Shown piece by piece: positions 1 through 5,211 of a stretch of DNA of 6,620 nt. The number at the start of each line of letters is the position of its first letter. Positions within the stretch are counted from its first letter, which is position 1. Made by a program: the position numbers and the translations under genes. The stretch spans positions 1 to 6,620 of the forward strand of contig RFUD01000138.1 in the NCBI GenBank assembly GCA_009923125.1, written 5' to 3'. The notes beneath the pieces are model-generated. The model had not been told where the DNA came from. It ran no database searches and saw only the letters and a list, made by a program, of their open reading frames with translations. The stretch comes from Planctomycetia bacterium. GTDB lineage: Bacteria > Planctomycetota > Planctomycetia > Pirellulales > UBA1268.

Positions 1-10
1 GCAGCCTCAT
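1..10 (-). CDS. Start of a following gene, cut by the window edge
   Basis: An ATG at 10-8 overlaps the TGA stop of the ABC ATPase (9-7) in the ATGA arrangement typical of translationally coupled genes, and reads Met-Arg-Leu before the window ends. In NatA-like exporters the gene after the ATPase usually encodes the membrane permease (NatB/ABC-2 type), so that is the natural guess. Only three codons are visible, so the product is inference from context and the start itself is unproven. Confidence 0.35.
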
Positions 11-789
11 GGGCCGCCTCCCGCACCGGCGGCCTGCCGGCCGATCGCGGCGAAGAACGCGTCTTCGAGTTCGCCCGCGCGGTCCGGGATCCACTCGGCG
101 ACCAGGCCGTCGCGGGTGCCGGTCGCCACCACGCGGCCGTCGTGGATGATCACGAAGCGATCGCAGCGGGTCTCGATCTCGTGGAGGCGGTGCGTGGACA
201 GGAGGATGGCGTGGCCCGCCGCCCGCAGTTCCCCCAGCAACAGGAGGAGATCGCGCGATCCCACCACGTCGAGGGCGTTGGTCGGCTCGTCGAGCACGAG
301 TGCCGGCGGGTCGTGCACGAGCGCCCTGCCCAGCGAGACCCGCTGCCGCTGGCCCGAAGACAGCCGTCCCGCGGGCCGGTCCGCACAGCCGCGAAGATCG
401 AGCTGCCGCAGCAGCGTGTCCACGCGGGCGGGCAGTTCGTCCGGCGGGATGCCGTGCAGGCGACCGAACGACGTGAAGATCTCGCGGGGAGAAAGCCGGT
501 CGGGGACACCCGTCGTCGCGGACACGTAGCCCAACTGCTGCCGCACGCCGACCGGATCGTGCCGCACGTCGCAGCCCGCCACCCGCGCCGTGCCGGCGGT
601 GGTCTTCAGCAGCGTCGCGAGCATTCGCAGGGTGGTCGTCTTGCCGGCCCCGTTCGCGCCGAGCAGGCCCACCATCTCGCCGGCGTGCACGGTGAACGAC
701 ACGCCGTTCACCGCCCGCACGACGCCGCCGTCGCCGGCATGGTAGTGCTTCACGAGCCCGACGGCCTCGATCGTGGGCTCCGCCGCCAC
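7..789 (-). CDS. ABC transporter ATP-binding protein, NatA-like (ABC-2 exporter type)
   Basis: This 260-residue cytoplasmic nucleotide-binding subunit would power an ABC-2 type exporter by hydrolysing ATP. Visible motifs are Walker A GANGAGKT (residues 44-51), signature LSSGQRQR (144-151), Walker B ALVLDEPT (163-170), D-loop NALD (171-174) and the switch histidine in STH (H200). The region LGYVSATTGVPDRLSPRE (87-104) resembles NatA-type ATPases, where the canonical Q-loop glutamine is often absent; here Ala/Thr stand at that place. The start is GTG at 789-787, one base after the frr stop, with GGAG seven bases upstream inside the frr 3' end, so translation is probably coupled to frr. The stop overlaps a following ATG, pointing to a permease partner outside the window. 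The transported substrate cannot be told: NatA (sodium) is only the best-known relative, and drug, lipid or gliding-type exporters share this architecture. ABC ATPase identity is secure. Confidence 0.93.
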   Translation of the reverse strand: MAAEPTIEAVGLVKHYHAGDGGVVRAVNGVSFTVHAGEMVGLLGANGAGKTTTLRMLATLLKTTAGTARVAGCDVRHDPVGVRQQLGYVSATTGVPDRLSPREIFTSFGRLHGIPPDELPARVDTLLRQLDLRGCADRPAGRLSSGQRQRVSLGRALVHDPPALVLDEPTNALDVVGSRDLLLLLGELRAAGHAILLSTHRLHEIETRCDRFVIIHDGRVVATGTRDGLVAEWIPDRAGELEDAFFAAIGRQAAGAGGGP

Positions 790-790
790 G

Positions 791-1351
791 CTACTGCTCC
801 ATGACCTCGGCTTCCTTCGCCTTCGCGAGGTCGCCCACCTTGGCCTCGTATTCCTTCGTCAGGTCCTGGACCTTCTCCTTCGCGAGATCGCGTTCGTCCT
901 CGGTCAGCGATCCGTCCGTCTGCTCGGTGTCGGCCGCCTTGTTGCCGTCGCGGCGGACGTTGCGGATCGCCACGCGGGCTTCCTCGGCCAGTTCCTTGAT
1001 GCGGGCGGTCATCTTCTTGCGGACGTCGGTGGACAGGGCCGGGATCGTGATCCGGATCAGCCGGCCGTCGCTCTGCGGGTTGAGCCCCAGATCGGCGGCC
1101 TGGATCGCCTTCTCGATGTCCTTGATGGTGCCGGGATCGAACGGCCGGACGACGATCTGGTTCGGCTCCGGGGCGCCGACGCTCGCCAGGGCCTTGATCG
1201 GGGTCGGCGAGCCGTAGACGTCGACCCTGAGCGAATCGACGAGGCCCGGGTTCGCGCGGCCGGTGCGGATGCCGGTGAGCGCGTGGCGAAACACGTCCAC
1301 GGCCTTCTCCATGCGTTCCTCGGCGTCGAGCAGGATTTCGTCGGCGGGCAT
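791..1351 (-). CDS. frr: Ribosome recycling factor (RRF)
   Basis: RRF works with EF-G and IF3 in the cytoplasm to split the post-termination ribosome and release mRNA and tRNA. The protein has 186 residues, against 185 in E. coli. Family marks are RTGRA (29-33) in the first helix of domain I, the domain II stretch from VYGSPTP (45-51) through PEPNQIVVRPFD (61-72), and the domain I signature IRNVRRDGNK (129-138) with the conserved arginines, followed by the long C-terminal helix ending KEAEVMEQ. The ATG at 1351-1349 has GGAG seven bases upstream. The gene normally follows pyrH directly; here a DUF1559/membrane protein/APC permease block lies between them. One base separates its TAG from the downstream ABC ATPase start, so those two are probably co-transcribed. 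No clear promoter is visible in the 133 bases upstream, so its transcription start is unknown. Confidence 0.98.
   Translation of the reverse strand: MPADEILLDAEERMEKAVDVFRHALTGIRTGRANPGLVDSLRVDVYGSPTPIKALASVGAPEPNQIVVRPFDPGTIKDIEKAIQAADLGLNPQSDGRLIRITIPALSTDVRKKMTARIKELAEEARVAIRNVRRDGNKAADTEQTDGSLTEDERDLAKEKVQDLTKEYEAKVGDLAKAKEAEVMEQ
797..800 (-). promoter_or_regulatory. Ribosome binding site of the ABC ATPase
   Basis: GGAG on the minus strand lies in the last codons of frr, seven bases before the GTG at 789. It supports the GTG start and means ribosomes finishing frr are next to the new start. Confidence 0.6.
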
Positions 1352-1358
1352 CGCGAAT

Positions 1359-1362
1359 CTCC
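1359..1362 (-). promoter_or_regulatory. Ribosome binding site of frr
   Basis: GGAG on the minus strand, seven bases before the frr ATG, supports the annotated start. Confidence 0.6.
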
Positions 1363-1401
1363 GGATGGCTGCTGGGTGAGGCCTTCAATTCTGGCAGGAG
1401 C

Positions 1402-1458
1402 GGTGCGCCACCGGCAAGCGAGACGCTTGCCCCACGTGGGGCGACCGTCCCGGTCGCC
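1402..1458. repeat. Symmetric multi-hairpin palindromic element (REP/BIME-like)
   Basis: Two 19-nt perfect hairpins, each with an 8-bp stem and a 3-nt loop, sit at 1413-1431 (GGCAAGCG, loop AGA) and 1440-1458 (GGCGACCG, loop TCC). Between them is CCACGTGG, which with the flanking bases forms a perfect 12-bp palindrome CCCCACGTGGGG (1430-1441). The element's geometric centre coincides with the palindrome's centre. A small hairpin GGTG-CGC-CACC (1402-1412) abuts the left arm. It lies 27 bases past the permease stop and 50 bases before the frr start. No T-run follows on either side, so it is not a classic intrinsic terminator. The build resembles extragenic palindromic elements; whether it is repeated elsewhere in the genome cannot be seen here. 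Confidence 0.75.
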
Positions 1459-1484
1459 ACGGCCCGACCCCTCGCGGATGCTCG

Positions 1485-3443
1485 TCAGCCCACGATCACG
1501 GTCGGCCGCCGGTCGGGGTCGGGGATGGCGTTGTCGAGCAGGTCCACGACCCGGTTGGGAATGTCGCCCTGCCCGAACAGCACGTAGTCGAGCGCGAGCT
1601 TGAGACTGCCCCCCTTGCTCCAGCCGAAGATGATGTCGAGCGGCGCGCCCCCCTTCGTCATCTCCATCGCCACCTGCGCGATCGTGTGCGACACCGAGAC
1701 CACGTCCTTCGCCACGATCACGAACCGCTTCCCCTCCTGCCGGGCCGAGATGACGGGCGAGTTCTGGAACTCGCTCACGTCGCCGTAGTGGACCTCGAGG
1801 AACACGATCGGCACCGTCTCCGGGATCCGGTGCTTGCGGCGGATCTCCGCCTCCTTGTCGGCGAGCGAGCGGCTGCCGGGCCGGTGCGGCACGAGCACGC
1901 GGAACGCGCCCTCGACGAGGATGTCGGTCCACAGCATCCGGTCGGCGTCGTCGGCGAAGCGAAACTCCTTGAGCCGCAGTTCGTCGCTCCGCCAGAACCG
2001 CGAACTGAACGAGATCGCCATCACGCACCCGATGAAGATCGACGCGATGATGATCCCGTCCGGCCGCTCGAGGATGTTGGCGATCGTGGTGTACACGAAA
2101 ACGAGCGTGATCAGCACGAATCCGGCCTGCTTGAGCCACAGGGATGCGACGTGGCCGTGGGTCGTGGTCAGCTTGTGGTGGATGTGGATGAGCGACGCGA
2201 TGCAGGCGCTGGTCATCAGCACGAGCACGCCGGTGGCGTAGGCGCCGCCCTGGGCCGAAACGTCTGCCCGGAAGGCGAGCGTGACGATGAGGTTGATCAC
2301 CGTGAAGGCGATGACGAGCGGGCGGTAGGCCCCGGCCCACTCGGGCGCCATGCCGTAGCGCGGCAGGTATCGCGGCACCATGTTGAGCAGGCCCGCCATC
2401 GCCGACGCGCCCGCGAACCACAGGATCAGGATCGTGCTCACGTCGTACGCCGTGCCGAACGCCTTGCCGAACAGCGGGCAGATCGGGTGCGGGCTCTCCC
2501 CGTGGGCGAGGTAGGCGAGTGCGCGGTCGATCGCCTTGCCCTTCACGGGCTCGAGCCGCAGTTCCTCGGCGGGGATCAGCGTGTCGGTGCCGGTCACGAG
2601 CGACGAGCCGATCAAAAAGAACGACATGATCAGCGCCGCCGCGACGAGGAGTCTCTTCGTGTTGGCGATCCGGGCGTGCTCGTCGCCCGGGTCGGCGGCG
2701 GTGCCCTTCACGAGATGGATCTGGAGTACGCCCGTCTCGAACCCCGAGAGTCCGAGGGCGAGCTTGGGGAACACGAGCAGGGCGATCCCTATGGCCACCA
2801 GCGGCCCGCTGCCGGAGAGCGGGGCATGGGCGAGGTGGTAGCTGCCCGACGTGATCTCGCCGATCCAGTGGGGCAGCAGCGTGGGGTGGCCGACGAGATA
2901 GATGAGCCCGGCGACGACGACGATGAACGAGAGCCCGAGGAAGGCGATCACGAGCACGGTCGCCAGCCCCACCACCTCGCTGTAGCCCTTGAGGAACATC
3001 GCCCCGAGCATCACGAGCAGGAACATCGTCACCGGCATCTGCCCCTGCATCCACGCGGGTGCGTGGGTGGCGTAGAGCGGGTTGCTGATGAGATGGGCCG
3101 CCGCGTCGGCCGCCGAGAGGGTCTTCGTGATCACGAAGTCGGTCGCGGCGAACCCGATCAGCACGAGCACCACCAGCTTCGCCCCCCAGCCGCGGAACAT
3201 CCGCTCGATCATCCCGATCGATCCGACGCCGTCGGGCGTCTCCTCGGCCACGTGCCGGTAGATCGGGAGCGCCCCGAACAGCGTCACGAGCACGAGCACG
3301 AGCGTGGCCAGCGGCGCGAGCGTGCCCGCCCCCTCGAACGCGATCGACGGCTGGTAGCCGAGGGTGCTGAAGTAATCGACGCCGCACAGGCACATGATCA
3401 GCGGCCACGCATAGTGGCGGTGATCATGGGACGAATGACTCAC
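1485..3443 (-). CDS. APC-superfamily permease with C-terminal soluble domain (putative amino acid transporter)
   Basis: This is a 652-residue inner-membrane protein. Hydrophobic segments near residues 13-29, 41-62, 88-107, 138-157, 160-186, 214-232, 265-285, 332-355, 373-391, 400-420, 436-456 and 462-480 give about 12 membrane helices. The opening GVDYFSTLGYQPS (21-33) and the sixth-helix region with GFETG (234-238) fit APC-superfamily (LeuT-fold) secondary transporters, for which cation-coupled amino acid uptake is the usual role; the substrate is not shown. Residues 481-652 form a soluble, presumably cytoplasmic, tail with strand-like segments such as VPIVFLEVHY and RFVIVAKD, so the protein is longer than a plain APC carrier. 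The N-terminus is His-rich (SHSSHDHRHY). The start is GTG at 3443-3441, six bases after AGGAG; the ATG two bases earlier is out of frame and meets TGA at once. It follows the single-span membrane protein by 42 bases and probably shares its transcript. Confidence 0.85.
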   Translation of the reverse strand: MSHSSHDHRHYAWPLIMCLCGVDYFSTLGYQPSIAFEGAGTLAPLATLVLVLVTLFGALPIYRHVAEETPDGVGSIGMIERMFRGWGAKLVVLVLIGFAATDFVITKTLSAADAAAHLISNPLYATHAPAWMQGQMPVTMFLLVMLGAMFLKGYSEVVGLATVLVIAFLGLSFIVVVAGLIYLVGHPTLLPHWIGEITSGSYHLAHAPLSGSGPLVAIGIALLVFPKLALGLSGFETGVLQIHLVKGTAADPGDEHARIANTKRLLVAAALIMSFFLIGSSLVTGTDTLIPAEELRLEPVKGKAIDRALAYLAHGESPHPICPLFGKAFGTAYDVSTILILWFAGASAMAGLLNMVPRYLPRYGMAPEWAGAYRPLVIAFTVINLIVTLAFRADVSAQGGAYATGVLVLMTSACIASLIHIHHKLTTTHGHVASLWLKQAGFVLITLVFVYTTIANILERPDGIIIASIFIGCVMAISFSSRFWRSDELRLKEFRFADDADRMLWTDILVEGAFRVLVPHRPGSRSLADKEAEIRRKHRIPETVPIVFLEVHYGDVSEFQNSPVISARQEGKRFVIVAKDVVSVSHTIAQVAMEMTKGGAPLDIIFGWSKGGSLKLALDYVLFGQGDIPNRVVDLLDNAIPDPDRRPTVIVG

Positions 3444-3449
3444 ATGCGG

Positions 3450-3454
3450 CTCCT
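3450..3454 (-). promoter_or_regulatory. Ribosome binding site deciding the GTG start of the APC permease
   Basis: AGGAG on the minus strand lies six bases before the GTG at 3443. The overlapping ATG at 3445 is followed immediately by TGA, so GTG is the start that opens the long reading frame. Confidence 0.7.
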
Positions 3455-3467
3455 GGTGACGACCGCC

Positions 3468-3493
3468 GGCAGTCGCGTGAGGCGACTACTGCC
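3468..3493 (-). other. Bulged hairpin over the stop codon of the membrane-protein gene
   Basis: GGCAGTCGC (3468-3476) can pair with GCGACT...GCC (3482-3493) across a 5-nt loop, leaving an ACT bulge, to give nine base pairs. The stem contains the TAG stop of the upstream gene (3486-3488) and ends 14 bases before the permease ribosome binding site. There is no T-run, so termination is unlikely; a role in RNA stability or reinitiation is possible but unproven. Confidence 0.3.
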
Positions 3494-4094
3494 AGGCCGG
3501 CAGTTCGATCCGGCGCTCGCGGGCCCGCTGCCGGAGGGCGTCATCATAGCGTTCGAGAAGTTGCCGCTGGGCGGCCTTCTCCGCCGGCGTCGCGCCGCCA
3601 CCCGCCTGGGACGCGGGCGGCGTCGATTTCGGCTTGCGGGGCCGGCGGCCGTCCTTGCTCCACGCCTTCGGATTCACGGCGAACCGCAGTTCCTTGTACA
3701 TCAGCGTGCGGTCGATGCTGCGATCGAGGATCGACCCTCGTTCATCGGGCTTCGCAGCAAAGTAGGCCTCGATGTCTGCCGCCCGAACGCGCTGCCATTC
3801 CGCCTCGAGCGTCTGCTGCACCTGCTTGAGTTCGGCCGGATCCATGCGATCGACGTTGCGGATGATCTCGTCGACAGCCCGCTTGCCGGCCCTCCCGGGG
3901 GCGTCGCCGGCCAGCAGCGTGCGCTCCATGTCGAGCGTCTTGTCGACCAGGTCGTCGCCACGTGACAGCCAGTACCCGCCGACGGCGCAGGCCGCCGTCG
4001 CGGCGAGCAGTCCCACCCAGAGTGCCTTCCTGCCGCCGGCCTGTGGGGCGGCCGGCGGCGAACGCCGCCCCTGGTCGCGGGCCTGTCGCGTCAC
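3486..4094 (-). CDS. Unrecognised single-span membrane protein, coupled to the DUF1559 gene
   Basis: I do not recognise the family. The 202-residue product begins with a basic, Pro/Ala-rich stretch (1-23), then one hydrophobic segment (about 24-43, ALWVGLLAATAACAVGGYWL), which suggests an N-in membrane anchor with the rest outside the cytoplasm. Residues 50-137 are charged and probably helical, including MDPAELKQVQQTLEAEW. A Lys/Pro/Ala/Gly-rich linker (146-170) precedes a short helical, Arg-rich end (171-197) closing LPAWQ. No catalytic motif is evident. I chose the GTG at 4094-4092 because it overlaps the DUF1559 TGA as GTGA, giving translational coupling; the more upstream ATG at 4154 would add 20 Arg-rich residues that lie fully inside the DUF1559 coding region. 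The overlap implies a role linked to the DUF1559 protein, for instance as a membrane partner, but that is inference. Confidence 0.75.
   Translation of the reverse strand: MTRQARDQGRRSPPAAPQAGGRKALWVGLLAATAACAVGGYWLSRGDDLVDKTLDMERTLLAGDAPGRAGKRAVDEIIRNVDRMDPAELKQVQQTLEAEWQRVRAADIEAYFAAKPDERGSILDRSIDRTLMYKELRFAVNPKAWSKDGRRPRKPKSTPPASQAGGGATPAEKAAQRQLLERYDDALRQRARERRIELPAWQ
4032..4069. repeat. Overlapping G+C palindromes inside the membrane-protein gene
   Basis: GCCGCCGGCC (4032-4041) is perfectly repeated in inverse at 4050-4059 with an 8-nt loop. A second stem, GGCGGCG (4054-4060) with CGCCGCC (4063-4069), uses some of the same bases, so the two folds exclude each other. The site encodes the Pro/Ala/Gly-rich residues just before the membrane segment of the coupled protein. 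It may be only a by-product of G+C-rich codons, or a palindrome captured in frame. Confidence 0.45.
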
Positions 4095-5089
4095 GTGCCA
4101 CCGTCCGCGTCTTCGGGAGGCTTCGTCGGGTCGTTGCCGTCGGCGATCGTGCAATACCAGCGCAGGACGTCGGAGTCGGTCTCGTTGGCGATCGCTTCGA
4201 CATGGCCGTCCAGAAACACGAAGTTCGTGATGCCCGGGTGGCGGCTGCCGAACTTGCGGCTACTCGTGTCGTCCGGGGCGGACGCCAGCCCGCGGAGCGT
4301 GTCACGAAACTGCGTGTTCGGGGTGTCGGCGGCGAAGAAGGCCGTGTCGCCCTGCTGGTAATGCACCATGTCCGGCGCCCAGGACGCCTGTGCGGGCGGG
4401 ATGTGCCGCTCGCCGATGGCGAAGGTCTTGCTCAGGCCGTCGCTGATCTGTGCCGCCTTGATGCGGGAGAACGTGTGGATCGGACCCGCATACAGCGCGA
4501 CGTTCCGGGGATCGGCCGCTTCGTCGCCCTGGTAGGAATCGGTGGAGGCGTAGGTGAAGTAGGCGCCGGCATTCGCCGCGTAGTCGCCGCCCGCCGCCAC
4601 GCCGATGCTGCCGCTCGGAGGGGAGTCGTTGTTGTTGTCGAAGTTGCGGTCGCTGGCCGGAGCCCGGCGACTGGGGCAGTAGTAGCCGGCCACCGGCGTC
4701 CGCATGGCCCGGGCGTTGGCGGTGTCGTAGACGGCGGCCGTGGGAACGTAGGCGTCGAAGATCGCCTGCTGCTCCATGAAGGGCAGGAGCCGGAACGCCC
4801 ATGAATAGGCCTCACGCAGCCGGGGAGGGTCGCCCTCCGGGCTGCCGCCCTGGCTGCGGGTGTCGCGGCCCTTGGGGAACACCTTTTTCACGCCCTCATG
4901 GTTGACGACCGCAAGCCCGACCTGCTTGAGGTTGTTGGTGCAGGAACTGCGGCGGGCCGACTCACGGGCGGCCTGCACGGCCGGCAGCAGCAGGCCGATC
5001 AGCACGCCGATGATGGCGATCACCACGAGCAGTTCGACGAGCGTGAAGGCGGTCGGTCCGGCGGCAGACGGGCGGCGCGTGGCTCGCAT
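4091..5089 (-). CDS. DUF1559 (H-X9-DG) type IV pseudopilin-like protein
   Basis: This 332-residue protein belongs to a family found in very many copies in planctomycete genomes; its biochemical role is not established. The N-terminus is a type III (prepilin) signal: a basic leader of 14 residues, then FTLVELLVVIAIIGVLIGLLLPAV with the conserved Glu at position +5 (E19). Cleavage by a prepilin peptidase would fall between A14 and F15; Ala replaces the commoner Gly at -1. The hydrophobic helix runs into AARESARRSSCTNNLKQVGLA (41-61), the typical DUF1559 junction. The C-terminal signature SRHPGITNFVFLDGHVEAI (282-300) carries the H-X9-DG motif (H284, DG 294-295). The predicted product is exported and inner-membrane anchored, perhaps joining a pseudopilus or cell-envelope assembly. 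The ATG at 5089-5087 follows a GAGGG nine bases upstream. A sigma70-like promoter precedes it, and the GTGA overlap couples it to the next gene. Confidence 0.95.
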   Translation of the reverse strand: MRATRRPSAAGPTAFTLVELLVVIAIIGVLIGLLLPAVQAARESARRSSCTNNLKQVGLAVVNHEGVKKVFPKGRDTRSQGGSPEGDPPRLREAYSWAFRLLPFMEQQAIFDAYVPTAAVYDTANARAMRTPVAGYYCPSRRAPASDRNFDNNNDSPPSGSIGVAAGGDYAANAGAYFTYASTDSYQGDEAADPRNVALYAGPIHTFSRIKAAQISDGLSKTFAIGERHIPPAQASWAPDMVHYQQGDTAFFAADTPNTQFRDTLRGLASAPDDTSSRKFGSRHPGITNFVFLDGHVEAIANETDSDVLRWYCTIADGNDPTKPPEDADGGT

Positions 5090-5090
5090 A

Positions 5091-5112
5091 GAGGGATGCC
5101 CTCGGGGGGGGG
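5091..5112 (-). promoter_or_regulatory. Leader with C9 tract and hairpin over the ribosome binding site
   Basis: In the transcript nine C (5112-5104) are followed by GAGGG-CAT-CCCTC (5103-5091) and then, one base later, the DUF1559 ATG. GAGGG is the only Shine-Dalgarno-like sequence, and it can pair fully with the CCCTC beside the start codon in a 5-bp stem with a 3-nt loop. Translation could thus be damped by the hairpin, and the homopolymer could vary in length. Both are inference from sequence. Confidence 0.4.
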
Positions 5113-5142
5113 AGGAAACCGGGCGGGCGGCGAGATGGCCAA

Positions 5143-5171
5143 ATTTTCCGATGGGACCGCGGCCGCGTCAA
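5143..5171 (-). promoter_or_regulatory. Sigma70-like promoter for the DUF1559 gene
   Basis: On the minus strand a -35 box TTGACG (5171-5166, 5 of 6 to consensus) and a -10 box GAAAAT (5148-5143, 4 of 6) are separated by 17 bases, the optimal spacing. The A/T-rich -10 stands out in otherwise G+C-rich DNA. Transcription would begin near 5136, leaving a leader of roughly 45 bases. It would let the DUF1559/membrane protein/permease block be transcribed independently of tsf-pyrH. Confidence 0.5.
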
Positions 5172-5194
5172 GCGATCGGCAAGAGCGGTATTTC

Positions 5195-5210
5195 GGCCGG
5201 TTTTGCGGCC
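5195..5210 (-). terminator. Hairpin just after the pyrH stop, possible weak terminator
   Basis: GGCCG and CGGCC form a 5-bp stem around the loop CAAAAC, one base past the pyrH TAA. No T-run follows (the next bases are GAAAT), so this is not a standard intrinsic terminator; it could mark an mRNA 3' end or be incidental. Confidence 0.25.
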
Positions 5211-5211
5211 T

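Noticed and set aside
142..804. Plus-strand frames opposite the ABC ATPase
   Set aside because: The minus-strand frame has all ABC motifs in order, while the plus-strand product shows no domain and no supporting ribosome binding site was evident.
1402..1458. The palindromic element as a classic intrinsic terminator, or a CRISPR unit
   Set aside because: No T-run follows the stems on either strand, and there is no repeated spacer pattern.
1057..3408. A 783-codon minus-strand frame spanning the permease and part of frr
   Set aside because: It is out of frame with two well-supported genes and gives an Arg/Pro/Ala-rich product without motifs; it is a shadow frame due to few stops in G+C-rich sequence.
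1686..3965. A 759-codon open frame on the plus strand, antisense to the permease and membrane-protein genes
   Set aside because: Its translation is dominated by His, Arg, Asp and Glu with no recognisable domain, as expected from reading opposite a hydrophobic protein in G+C-rich DNA. The minus-strand genes explain the region fully.
4095..4154. Upstream ATG at 4154 as the start of the membrane-protein gene
   Set aside because: It would add 20 mostly basic residues lying entirely within the DUF1559 coding region; the GTG overlapping the TGA is the simpler coupled start.
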